Shown here piece after piece: positions 1-8,087 of a stretch of 64,000 bases of DNA (the first letter of the stretch is position 1; every line of letters begins with the position of its first letter). Below the pieces are notes generated by a model. The model was not told the DNA's origin, did no database searches, and worked only from the letters and a program-made list of their open reading frames with translations. Source of the DNA: Sphingomonas lycopersici (GTDB taxonomy: Bacteria > Pseudomonadota > Alphaproteobacteria > Sphingomonadales > Sphingomonadaceae). A program made the position numbers and the translations under genes. The stretch is from the NCBI RefSeq assembly GCF_026130605.1, contig NZ_JANFAU010000005.1:124001-188000 (forward strand), in the 5' to 3' direction.

Positions 1-909
1 CGCGGCGCATTCCGCGTCGACCGGGGTCCCGCCGGGCGGGGTCATCATCAGCGCGATGCGCAATTTGCCCGGCGTGCGCGTCACTTCCTCGAGAAACGAG
101 CGTTCGGGGGTCGGCGCGACATAGCGCGAGCCGGGTTCGCCGCCGTGGGTCGCATCGAGCAATGCCGCGCTGTCGCGCACGCTATGCGTGACCGCGTGGT
201 GGCAGGAGAGCCCGCCCCAGCCCTCGGTCCTCAGCGGCCCCATCGGCACGCGGCCGCGGCTCGGCTTCAATCCGAACAACCCGCAGCACGACGCCGGAAT
301 GCGGATCGAACCGCCGCCGTCGGTGGCGTGCGCGGCGGGGATCACGCCCGATGCCACCGCGGCCGCCGCGCCGCCCGACGAGCCGCCGGCGATATGCTCG
401 GGGTTCCACGGATTGCGCGTCGCGCCGGTCGCCTTGGATTCGGTCGTCGCGGTGAGGCCGAATTCGGGGGTCGTCGTTTTGCCGAAGATCACCAGCCCGG
501 CGCGCTCGTGGCGCCTGACCAGCTCCGAGGTGACCGTCGGGCGATAATCCCTATAGTAACGGCTGCCCTGCCCGGTGATCTCGCCTGCGATGAAGGTGTT
601 GAGATCCTTCTCCAACCACGGCACGCCGGTGAACGGCCCCTGCGGCAGTCCGCGCGCGATCGCCTCGCGCGCATAATCATAATGTTGGCGCGCGAGGAAA
701 TTGAAGCGCGGGTTCATCGCCTCGCACCGCGCGATCGCCGCATCGAGCAATTCGCTGGGCGAGACCTGCCGCGTCTTGACCAAAGCGGCGAGGCCGAGCG
801 CGTCATGCCGGTCGAGCAATCCGGCCTTGGCAGCGGCGGCGGGCCTGGCCACGCCGCCGACCGCAACCGCAGCCCCCGCCGCGACCACCGCCCTGCGCGT
901 CAGTTCCAC
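1..909 (-). CDS. Amidase signature family protein, Tat-exported, 3' end beyond window
   Basis: An amidase-signature hydrolase that would cleave a C-N amide bond. The Ser-cisSer-Lys triad is visible: a Lys in WLEKDLN, the Gly/Ser-rich loop AGGSSGGAAAA, and GGGSIRIPA. The N-terminus carries a twin-arginine motif (TRRAVV) followed by a hydrophobic Ala/Val stretch, so it is probably exported through Tat. The start is a GTG at 909, only 3 bp after the stop of the Rieske oxygenase gene, which places it as the last visible gene of the minus-strand operon that begins near 4502. The C-terminal part lies outside the window. The substrate is unknown. Confidence 0.85.
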   Translation of the reverse strand, partial: MELTRRAVVAAGAAVAVGGVARPAAAAKAGLLDRHDALGLAALVKTRQVSPSELLDAAIARCEAMNPRFNFLARQHYDYAREAIARGLPQGPFTGVPWLEKDLNTFIAGEITGQGSRYYRDYRPTVTSELVRRHERAGLVIFGKTTTPEFGLTATTESKATGATRNPWNPEHIAGGSSGGAAAAVASGVIPAAHATDGGGSIRIPASCCGLFGLKPSRGRVPMGPLRTEGWGGLSCHHAVTHSVRDSAALLDATHGGEPGSRYVAPTPERSFLEEVTRTPGKLRIALMMTPPGGTPVDAECAA

Positions 910-912
910 GCG

Positions 913-1995
913 TCAGGCTTCCGCCGCGCCGGCGTAGAATTGCGCATAATGTTTGCGGAACATCCCGATTGGCCCGTCGCCATCGCACACCAACGGACGC
1001 GGCAGATATTTCTGCCGGTCCCACACCACCTTGTCCTGATCGAATTGCTTGCAGATATCCTTGATGATCGCGCGCGCGAGCCCGGCCATCGGCCCTTCGG
1101 CCTGCGACTTGGGCTGGGTGAAGCAGAAGCGCGCGTGGATCTTGTCCTTCTCCACCGGGGTCAGGCAGGCGACGAGCAGTGTTTCCGAAATGCCAGTGAA
1201 ACGCGTCCAGCTCTGCCCCGGGCCGACCGTCTCATAAGCGATCCGCCCGTCGACCTCGCCCTGCGGGGTGCCGAGCTTGGCATCGACATAGGCGGCGCGG
1301 CGGTGCCCGTTCCACTCGAACTTATAGTCGGGGAAGGTCGCGGTGCCGTGGATATATTTGAAATGCGCGGCGTCGACGCCGTTTTCGGCCATGTTCTGGA
1401 TATTGCCCCAGACATACCATTCCTGGATGTCGTAATCGGTCCAGTCGGGGTCGGATGCCTCGGGGACGTGCGCCACCTCCCATTGCGGCGCCGCGCCCTC
1501 GGGGTGATACCACATCCAGATCCAGCGATTGGCCTCGGTCAACGGCCATTGCCGGTCGCACGGGCGGCGGACCTGCGGCGGGATCACCTTGGCATAGGGG
1601 ATCTCATGCACCACCCCGCTGCCGTCGTAGCGCCACGCGTGGAACGGGCATTCGAGCATATTGCCCTCGACCCGCCCGCCATAGCCCATGTGCGCGCCGA
1701 GGTGGCGGCAATAGGCATCGAGCATCCGCACCGCACCGTCCTCGCCGCGCCACACCACCAGATCGGTGCTGAAATAGCGCAGCGGCTTGACCTCGCCGAC
1801 CTGAAGCTCGCTCGACAGCAGGATCGGATACCAGCCGAACGGATAGGGCAGATCGAGGTTGCGATCGGCGACCGGCGCGCGGTTGCGCGGTTCGGCCATC
1901 CGCCATTCCTTGAGCGCATCGCCCTTCAACCCGGCGAGCATCTGCCACACCGCGACGGGTGCGGTGCGCGCATCGGTCAACGCCTGGTCCGCCAT
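913..1995 (-). CDS. Rieske 2Fe-2S non-haem iron oxygenase, terminal subunit
   Basis: A 360-residue ring-hydroxylating-type oxygenase. The Rieske centre is complete, with C96-x-H98 in DAYCRHLGAH and C116-x2-H119 in LECPFHAW. The catalytic iron-site segment ENGVDAAHFKYIHG follows near residue 210. The start chosen is the ATG at 1995, which has GGAG about 8 nt upstream and lies just after the stop of the upstream amidohydrolase-like gene; a longer reading to 2028 would overlap that gene. No ferredoxin or reductase gene is visible nearby, so electrons must come from elsewhere. The KshA/VanA-like single-subunit architecture suggests hydroxylation or demethylation of a ring compound, but the substrate is not readable from sequence. 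Confidence 0.85.
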   Translation of the reverse strand: MADQALTDARTAPVAVWQMLAGLKGDALKEWRMAEPRNRAPVADRNLDLPYPFGWYPILLSSELQVGEVKPLRYFSTDLVVWRGEDGAVRMLDAYCRHLGAHMGYGGRVEGNMLECPFHAWRYDGSGVVHEIPYAKVIPPQVRRPCDRQWPLTEANRWIWMWYHPEGAAPQWEVAHVPEASDPDWTDYDIQEWYVWGNIQNMAENGVDAAHFKYIHGTATFPDYKFEWNGHRRAAYVDAKLGTPQGEVDGRIAYETVGPGQSWTRFTGISETLLVACLTPVEKDKIHARFCFTQPKSQAEGPMAGLARAIIKDICKQFDQDKVVWDRQKYLPRPLVCDGDGPIGMFRKHYAQFYAGAAEA

Positions 1996-1996
1996 C

Positions 1997-2869
1997 TTAT
2001 TTCTCCAGTCCGAATACTTTGAGCGCATTGTCGCGCAGGAATTTGGGCCACACCTCGTCCTTGAACGGCACGTTGGGCATGTCGCTGAAGATGCGATCGA
2101 GGCTCAGCCCCATCGGGAAATAGCCGGCGTAGATCACCTTGTCGGCGCCGCGCGTATTGGCGTAGTCGATGATCGCCTTGGGATAATGTTTCGGGGCAAA
2201 GGCGCTGGTCGAATAATAGAGGTTCGGCCATTTGAGCATCAGCTTGACGGCCAATGCTTCCCAGGGCTCGGCGCCGTGGCGCATCACCGCCTTGAGCTCG
2301 GGAAAGAACCAGCACACTTCGTCGAGATGCTCGACGCGCTGCGTTTCCATCGGAATGCGCGGGCCGGGAATACCGACGTTGAGCAGGATCGGAATGTCGA
2401 GCTCGACCGCGCAGGCATAGAGCGGGAACATATATTTGTGGTTGATCGCCACCTGCGGCAGCGTCCCCGCCGGAAAGACGCTGATCGCCTTGATGCCATG
2501 TTCGGCATGCGCCTGTTTGATCCGCCGCACCTCGGCCATCCCGCCATTGGGATCGACCGGCATGTCGAAGAAGAAGCGATCGGGATAGCGCTCCTTGGCG
2601 CGCAGCGAGGTGGCGTTGCCGTTCCACCCGACCAGCGCCTTTTCGATGTTGAAGCGGTCCATCTGGTCGACCGTCCAGGCGACGAAATCGTCGGTCTTCC
2701 CACTCTGCGGGATGTCCTTGAACATATATTGCGCCGGCATCGTGAACTGCTCGACGCTCTGCGCGTCCTTGAGCAACGGGCGGAAGAATTCGAACCACGC
2801 CGAGCGGTCTTCCGCCTCAGGGATGCCGAGCATACAGTCGATCACCCGGATGTCGGTCGGCATTGCCAT
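1997..2869 (-). CDS. Amidohydrolase_2-like TIM-barrel protein lacking the HxH metal motif
   Basis: A 290-residue protein with the look of the amidohydrolase_2 (ACMSD-like) family: an N-terminal VID strand, mid-protein PILLNVG and the C-terminal DNALKVFGL helix typical of the family. The canonical HxH after the first strand is replaced (VIDCMLGIP), and the usual late GSD segment reads YAGYFP, so catalytic metal binding as in ACMSD is doubtful. It starts at the ATG at 2869, one base after the stop of the acyl-CoA synthetase gene, with GGAG upstream. It probably acts with the synthetase and Rieske oxygenase on one substrate. Confidence 0.7.
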   Translation of the reverse strand: MAMPTDIRVIDCMLGIPEAEDRSAWFEFFRPLLKDAQSVEQFTMPAQYMFKDIPQSGKTDDFVAWTVDQMDRFNIEKALVGWNGNATSLRAKERYPDRFFFDMPVDPNGGMAEVRRIKQAHAEHGIKAISVFPAGTLPQVAINHKYMFPLYACAVELDIPILLNVGIPGPRIPMETQRVEHLDEVCWFFPELKAVMRHGAEPWEALAVKLMLKWPNLYYSTSAFAPKHYPKAIIDYANTRGADKVIYAGYFPMGLSLDRIFSDMPNVPFKDEVWPKFLRDNALKVFGLEK

Positions 2870-2870
2870 G

Positions 2871-4502
2871 TCATGCTTCTCCTGAAAGCTCGGGCCACAT
2901 CGCGCGCAGCCTGATCTTGTCGACCTTGCCCACCGCATTGCGCGGCAGCGGCGTGCGCGCGAAGGCGACGCGGACCGGCGCCTTGTAGCGCGCCAGGGTC
3001 GTCGCGACGTGATCGCGCACCTGATCCTCGCTGAGCCCAGCGGCGAGCACCACCGCAACGAGCCGCTCGCCCAATCTTTCGTCGGGAAGGCCGAAGGCGG
3101 CGCCTTCCGCGACCTCGGGCAATTCGCTCAACGCGCGCTCGACCTCGGCGCAATAGATGTTCTCGCCGCCCGAGATGACCATGTCCTTCTTGCGGTCGAC
3201 GATGAAGATATAGCCTTCTTCGTCGATCCGCCCGATGTCGCCGGTGCGGAACCAGCCCTCGGCATCGAGCACCGCGGCGGTTTCCTCGGGGCGGTTCCAA
3301 TAGCCTAGCATCACCATCGGCCCGCGCACCGCGATCTCGCCGATCGCGCCCGGCGGCAACACCTTCCCCGCTGCATCGAGCACCCGCGCCTCGGCCAGTT
3401 CGAGCACCCGCCCCGCCGCCTCGCGCTTGCGCAGGAAATCGGCACCGAGCGCCATCGCCACCGCGCCCGATGTCTCGGTCAACCCGAAGCCGGTGCCGAG
3501 AAAGGCGTTGGGCACCGCCGCCTGCACCGCCTCGAGCAGGTTGATCGGCAGCGCCTGCCCGCCCGTCCCGATATTGTTGAGCGAGGAGATGTCGACCGCG
3601 TCGATCTTGGCGCGGTTGAGCACGTCCCACAGCATCGTCGGCACGCCGTTGAGCGCGGTGACGCGCTCGGCCGCGATCAGCCGCAGCGCCTCCTCCGGCT
3701 CCCAGCGGCGCATGATCACCACCTTGCCGCCCGATAACATCGGCGAGAGAAAGGCCGAGCCCAGCCCCGAAATGTGGAACAAAGGATAGACCAGCAGGGT
3801 CGCATATTGCGGGCGGTTGGCGAGGATCGTCTCGACCGGCACGCCATATTGCTGCGCCGCATTCTGCAACACCATCAGCCCGGCGAGCTGGACGCTCATC
3901 AGCCCGGTGATCAGGTTGCGATGGCTGAGCACCGCGCCCTTGACCCGCCCGGTGGTGCCCGAGGTGAACAGGATCGCGGCGGGATCGTCGGGCGCGGCGG
4001 GCGCGATCTCGCGATCGAAGCGCCCTTCGCTGGGGAAGTCGCGCGCGTCGATCACCCGGCCGGGATAAGCCGCCGCGACGAGCAACGCGGCGCGCTCACT
4101 GTCCGCCAGCACCAGCGCCGGGGTGCATTCCTCGACCGCGGCACGCAATTCCGCCGGGGCGCCGCGACTGTTGACCAGCACCGCCACGCCGCCGGCGCGG
4201 ATCGTCGCGAGGAAGGCGATCATCCATTCGGCGCGGTTGCGCATGCAGATCGCGACGCGCTCGCCCGGCGCGATCGTCAGCATCGCCGCCAGCGCGTCGC
4301 GCCGCACGAAGGTTTCGTCATAGCTGAGCCGGCGATCGCCCTCGACGATGAAGGTCGCCGCCCCGTGTCGCCGCGCGCTTTCGATCAGGCTGTTGAGGTC
4401 GGCCGGCGCGCGGACGAACTGCTGCATCCCGCCGCGCTCGCCGATCTCGAACGGCGTGCCGGGCGCGGTGAGCGCCGCAAAGATCGGATCGGCCGCCGCC
4501 AT
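2871..4502 (-). CDS. AMP-dependent acyl-CoA synthetase/ligase
   Basis: A class I adenylate-forming enzyme of about 543 residues that should activate a carboxylic acid to its CoA thioester through an acyl-AMP. Visible motifs are the P-loop ILFTSGTTGRVKG, the A5 motif GFGLTETSG, GWFRTGDIG, the hinge DRKKDMVISGGENIY and the C-terminal RNAVGKVDK with the catalytic lysine. The ATG at 4502 is preferred (GGTGGAG upstream); an in-frame GTG at 4514 is possible. It is the first gene of a four-gene minus-strand operon (synthetase, amidohydrolase-like, Rieske oxygenase, amidase). The substrate is unknown, probably an aromatic or alicyclic acid. Confidence 0.85.
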   Translation of the reverse strand: MAAADPIFAALTAPGTPFEIGERGGMQQFVRAPADLNSLIESARRHGAATFIVEGDRRLSYDETFVRRDALAAMLTIAPGERVAICMRNRAEWMIAFLATIRAGGVAVLVNSRGAPAELRAAVEECTPALVLADSERAALLVAAAYPGRVIDARDFPSEGRFDREIAPAAPDDPAAILFTSGTTGRVKGAVLSHRNLITGLMSVQLAGLMVLQNAAQQYGVPVETILANRPQYATLLVYPLFHISGLGSAFLSPMLSGGKVVIMRRWEPEEALRLIAAERVTALNGVPTMLWDVLNRAKIDAVDISSLNNIGTGGQALPINLLEAVQAAVPNAFLGTGFGLTETSGAVAMALGADFLRKREAAGRVLELAEARVLDAAGKVLPPGAIGEIAVRGPMVMLGYWNRPEETAAVLDAEGWFRTGDIGRIDEEGYIFIVDRKKDMVISGGENIYCAEVERALSELPEVAEGAAFGLPDERLGERLVAVVLAAGLSEDQVRDHVATTLARYKAPVRVAFARTPLPRNAVGKVDKIRLRAMWPELSGEA

Positions 4503-4550
4503 CTCCCTCTCCACCTTTGTCGCGCCGATTCGATCGCCGATTCGGCTGCG

Positions 4551-4712
4551 TATTGCTTATTTGCGTAATTTTGTGAGATACATTTTGCGTATTTGCAATA
4601 GCCCGATTGACGACGATCGTATCTCCCATCGCCCCCCCGGCTCAACGCCGGGGTGAGGGAGGGAGTTACCGACGACATGTACTTTTCGTAGAAATTATCC
4701 TGAAATTCTACG
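4551..4712. promoter_or_regulatory. Divergent promoter region with inverted repeats
   Basis: AT-rich spacer between the divergent synthetase operon and the flavin oxidoreductase. It holds a TATTGC (4551-4556) / GCAATA (4595-4600) pair enclosing two TTTGCGTA-like words, and a separate perfect 7-bp inverted repeat CGTAGAA / TTCTACG (4687-4712, 12-bp spacer). A REP-like GC hairpin lies between them at about 4628-4650. Either repeat could be an operator; no local regulator gene is present. Confidence 0.4.
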
Positions 4713-4776
4713 CTAGTCATTGACGAAACCCCGGATTCAGCGCCAAATTGCGTCAAATCATAATGGAGATGATGCA

Positions 4777-6021
4777 GTGCAGGCGAACGACGCCCCCTCC
4801 CCGTTCAGCCCGGTGACGATCGGCCCGCTCACCTTGCGCAATCGCTTCATCAAATCCGCCACCAACGAGGGCAAGGCCAAGGGCGGCGTGGTGACCAAGG
4901 CGCTCGCGCGCTTCCACGAACAGATCGCCGCGGGTGGCGTCGGGCTGACGACGGTGGCCTATTGCTCGCCCAGCCTCGACGGGCGCACCTTCGTCGATCA
5001 GGTGACGCTCGACGAGGCGTCGCTGCCCGATCTCAAGGCGCTGACCGACGGGGTGCATCGCCACGGCGCCGCCGCATCGGCACAGATCACCCACGCCGGC
5101 TGCTTCACCTTCTTGCCCAAGGACGTGCTCAAGGCGTCGCGCCCGCTGAGCGCCAGCGGGGGGTTCAACAAGGTCGGCGTGATGTCCAACCGCTGGCTCA
5201 AGAAACGGATGGATCGCGCCGATATGGACGCGATGATCGCCGAATTCGTCGCCGCCGCCGAGCGCGCGCGCCGCGCCGGGTTCGACGCGGTCGAGCTCCA
5301 CATGGGGCACGGCTATCTGCTCAGCCAGTTCATCTCGAAATTCTACAACAGCCGCCGCGACGATTATGGCGGGGCGATCGAACGCCGCGTGCGCTTCCCG
5401 TCGGAGGTGCTCGGCCGGGTGCTCGATGCGGTGGGCAAGGATCTGGCGGTGCTGGTCAAATTCAGCATGACCGACGGCAAGGCAGGCGGCAACACGATCG
5501 AGGACGGCGTCGCAGTGGCGCGCGCGATCGAGGCCGAAGGCGCGCATATGGCGGTGCTGTCGAACGGGATGAACGTCGAATCGATCACCGCGATGTTCGG
5601 CTCGCCCTTCCCCAAATCGAACCGTGCGCGCCCGGCCAATCCGATCATCGCGCTCGGCATGTGGCTGCAGGCCTTGTCCGAGCCCAAGGACGTGGTGTTC
5701 CACGAAAATTATCTGCGCGATCTCGCGCTGCGTATCCGCCGGTCGGTGAAGATGCCGCTCGCCTATCTCGGCGGGGTGCAGTCGCTCGACGGGGTGGAAC
5801 AGGCGATGGCCGACGGGTTCGATGCGGTCGCGCTGGGGCGGATCCTGATCCACGACGCCGATATCATCAACCGCTTCCGCGACGGCAGCGAGCGCAGATC
5901 GGGCTGCACCGCATGCAATCTGTGCGTGACGATGATGTATTCGCCCGGCGGCACGGCCTGCGTGCTGACCGGCGGGGTCGATGCGGAGTTGACCAGGATA
6001 CCGGCGAGTGCGGTGGGGTGA
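4777..6021 (+). CDS. Old Yellow Enzyme family NADH:flavin oxidoreductase
   Basis: A 414-residue FMN-binding TIM-barrel protein of the OYE/2,4-dienoyl-CoA reductase group, which reduces activated C=C bonds with NAD(P)H. Recognisable parts are LRNRFIKSATNEG at the N-terminus, QITHAGC, the active-site region FDAVELHMGHGYLLSQF, and the phosphate-binding ending YLGGVQS...AVALGRILI. It ends with a cysteine cluster (CTACNLC...C) like the iron-sulfur ligands of 2,4-dienoyl-CoA reductase but lacks that enzyme's C-terminal domains. The GTG at 4777 has GGAG 9 nt upstream. It is divergent from the synthetase operon and plausibly part of the same pathway. Confidence 0.85.
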   Translation: MQANDAPSPFSPVTIGPLTLRNRFIKSATNEGKAKGGVVTKALARFHEQIAAGGVGLTTVAYCSPSLDGRTFVDQVTLDEASLPDLKALTDGVHRHGAAASAQITHAGCFTFLPKDVLKASRPLSASGGFNKVGVMSNRWLKKRMDRADMDAMIAEFVAAAERARRAGFDAVELHMGHGYLLSQFISKFYNSRRDDYGGAIERRVRFPSEVLGRVLDAVGKDLAVLVKFSMTDGKAGGNTIEDGVAVARAIEAEGAHMAVLSNGMNVESITAMFGSPFPKSNRARPANPIIALGMWLQALSEPKDVVFHENYLRDLALRIRRSVKMPLAYLGGVQSLDGVEQAMADGFDAVALGRILIHDADIINRFRDGSERRSGCTACNLCVTMMYSPGGTACVLTGGVDAELTRIPASAVG

Positions 6022-6056
6022 TGCGCTTGCCTCGCTAGAACGGAAGCACCTACCCC

Positions 6057-6137
6057 CGTTCGCCCTGAGCTTGTCGAAGCCCTGTCCTTTTCTTCCGCGG
6101 CAGGAAGTACAGCCCTTCGACAAGCCAGGGCGAACGA
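6057..6137. repeat. REP-like inverted repeat pair (GAGCTTGTCGAAG family)
   Basis: Two facing copies of a unit near TTCGCCCTGAGCTTGTCGAAG separated by a short linker, between the convergent OYE and ribBA genes. The same unit recurs at 7355, 49761, 58858 and, inside hrpB, at 60273. It may also end transcripts. Confidence 0.8.
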
Positions 6138-6146
6138 AGGTTTTGA

Positions 6147-7289
6147 CTATTCCCCCGCCTCGACCCCCGGGATCGGCTTCTCCGCCACCACATTCAGCCC
6201 ATAGCCTTCCAGCCCGACGATATTGCGGTGCGAACTGGTCAGCAGGACCATATCGTGGATCCCGAGATCGGCGAGGATCTGCGCGCCGATGCCGTAATCG
6301 CGCAATTCCTCGACCACCGGCTGTGCGCCCGCATGCGAGCGCATCTGATCGCGCAGGTAATTGCTGCGCACCGGATTGAGGATCACGATCACCCCCGCGC
6401 CCGCTTCGCCGATCGCGGCCATCGCGCGGTGGAGCAGGGTCGCGCGGTCGCCCATTTCGGCGAGCATGTCGCTGAACACCGAGAAGGCATGCATCCGCAC
6501 CAGAGTCGGCTCGCCGGGGACGATACGCCCCTTCACCAGCACCAGATTCTCGCTGTGCTCGACCTTGTTGAAATAGGTCTTGGCGGTCCAGTCGCCGCCG
6601 AAATTGCTCGTCACCTTCGTCTCGGCGACGCATTCGACGAGGTGGTCGTGGCGGCGGCGATAGGCGATCAGATCGCGGATCGTGCCGATCTTGAGATTGT
6701 GGAGTTGGGCGAAGGCGACGAGGTCGTCCATCCGCGCCATCGTCCCGTCGTCCTTCATGATCTCGCAGATCACGCCCGACGGATTGAGCCCGGCAAGCCG
6801 CGCGATATCGACCGCTGCCTCGGTATGCCCGGCACGAACCAGCACCCCGCCTTCGCGCGCGACGAGCGGAAAGACATGGCCGGGGGTAACGATCTCCTCG
6901 GCGCCCTTGGCGGCATCGATCGCCACCGCGATCGTGCGCGCGCGATCGGCGGCGGAGATTCCGGTGGTGACGCCCTCGCGCGCCTCGATCGAGACGGTGA
7001 AGGCGGTTTCGTGCCGCGTGCCGTTGTTGCGGCTCATCAGATCGAGCCCGAGCTGGTCGACCCGCGACTTGGCCATCGCCAGACAGATCAGCCCGCGGCC
7101 GTGACGCGCCATGAAATTGATCGCATCGGGGGTCGCCATCTGCGCCGGGATGATGAGATCGCCCTCATTCTCGCGATCCTCATCATCGACAAGGATGAAC
7201 ATCCGCCCGTTCTTCGCCTCGTCGATCAATTCCTCCGGGCTGGAGAGGAACGCGTGGCGGATGCGGCTGAGCTGGGATTCCTGCGTCAT
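6147..7289 (-). CDS. ribB: 3,4-dihydroxy-2-butanone-4-phosphate synthase with degenerate GTP cyclohydrolase II-like domain
   Basis: A 380-residue two-domain riboflavin-biosynthesis protein. The N-terminal domain (about residues 10-205) is a DHBP synthase with the acidic motif [11 protein letters not shown] and the [14 protein letters not shown] signature. The C-terminal domain aligns with GTP cyclohydrolase II, but where active enzymes have the zinc-binding cysteines it reads [15 protein letters not shown] with no cysteine, so cyclohydrolase activity is not expected. Fusions of this kind are known in alphaproteobacteria and have been called RibBX. The start is the ATG at 7289; an active GTP cyclohydrolase II should be encoded elsewhere. 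Confidence 0.88.
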   Translation of the reverse strand: MTQESQLSRIRHAFLSSPEELIDEAKNGRMFILVDDEDRENEGDLIIPAQMATPDAINFMARHGRGLICLAMAKSRVDQLGLDLMSRNNGTRHETAFTVSIEAREGVTTGISAADRARTIAVAIDAAKGAEEIVTPGHVFPLVAREGGVLVRAGHTEAAVDIARLAGLNPSGVICEIMKDDGTMARMDDLVAFAQLHNLKIGTIRDLIAYRRRHDHLVECVAETKVTSNFGGDWTAKTYFNKVEHSENLVLVKGRIVPGEPTLVRMHAFSVFSDMLAEMGDRATLLHRAMAAIGEAGAGVIVILNPVRSNYLRDQMRSHAGAQPVVEELRDYGIGAQILADLGIHDMVLLTSSHRNIVGLEGYGLNVVAEKPIPGVEAGE

Positions 7290-7354
7290 GGGCGGGTTAT
7301 ACGCGGATTCGCGCGACTCCGCTTCGTCCATTTGGAGGGCATCGAGTCCAACCG

Positions 7355-7395
7355 CCCGTTCGCGCTGAACCTTCGACAAGCTCAGCGCGAACGGG
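7355..7395. repeat. REP-like palindrome
   Basis: A near-perfect hairpin with 14-bp arms CCCGTTCGCGCTGA / TCAGCGCGAACGGG in the 117-bp gap between ribB and the DUF3617 gene. It belongs to the GAGCTTGTCGAAG repeat family and could act as a terminator for the upstream DUF3617 transcript. Confidence 0.75.
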
Positions 7396-7406
7396 AATAG
7401 GGTCGA

Positions 7407-7967
7407 TCAGCCCGCGGTCGGCGTGGCGCTGCATTCCCCGGTGCGCTTGGCGCTCATCTTGGTGCGCGTCGTGCTGCTCATCCCGCCCGGCATGCCCGAG
7501 ACGGTCGCGGTGGATTCGGACGCCATCTCGGTCGCCGAGAAAGTGCCGCTGTTGGCGCCCTCGACCTTCATCCCGTTGGGCATCGTGCAATGCATCTGGG
7601 TGCTGATCTTGCCGTCGCTCATGTCGAACTTGTCGAAGACGCAGTTCTTCTTGAAGTCGGCCTGACCGTTGGCGAACATATTCTCGGGCTTTTCGACCTG
7701 CTCCTTGGTGAGACAGATCTTGGTGGAGACCGGCGGCATCTTGGGCTGCGCGGGCATGCCGGCGGGCGCGCCCTTGATCTCCTGGCTGACCATCTCGACG
7801 GTCATGTCCCACTGGCCGGGCTGCAGCTTGATCTGCTGTGCCTTGGCGACATTGGCGACGGTGTCGACCGAGGCGTTGGTCATCGAAACGGCGTTGCCGT
7901 CATGCTTCCCGCACGCGCCGAGCAAGACGAGCGCGGCGACCGTGGCGGCCGGTGCAATCGAACGCAT
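7407..7967 (-). CDS. DUF3617 domain lipoprotein
   Basis: A 186-residue predicted lipoprotein: MRSIAP start, hydrophobic core, and lipobox LLGAC. The body (LQPGQWDMTVEMVSQEI..., ICLTKEQ, CVFDKFDMSDGKISTQMHC, SESTATVSG) matches the DUF3617 pattern common in sphingomonads, with paired cysteines that may form disulfides in the periplasm. The ATG at 7967 has GGGAGCA upstream; an in-frame ATG further upstream at 7982 is less likely. Function unknown. Confidence 0.8.
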   Translation of the reverse strand: MRSIAPAATVAALVLLGACGKHDGNAVSMTNASVDTVANVAKAQQIKLQPGQWDMTVEMVSQEIKGAPAGMPAQPKMPPVSTKICLTKEQVEKPENMFANGQADFKKNCVFDKFDMSDGKISTQMHCTMPNGMKVEGANSGTFSATEMASESTATVSGMPGGMSSTTRTKMSAKRTGECSATPTAG

Positions 7968-8087
7968 AAATTCTGCTCCCATGAGTCCCCCGGTTTGCCG
8001 AGCATAATCAACAAGATCGATCGTAGCACGCCTTTTGTTCGCCGCACCCGTTTACACGATGCGCGCGGGCGGGCAGGCATTGCGCTT

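Noticed and set aside
145-2022. 625-codon open frame on the plus strand across the amidase and Rieske genes
   Set aside because: Shadow frame in high-GC DNA; the minus strand encodes recognisable amidase and Rieske proteins with good starts.
4753-6633. 626-codon minus-strand frame over the OYE gene
   Set aside because: Antisense to a clear OYE protein; Arg/Gly/His-rich with no domain.
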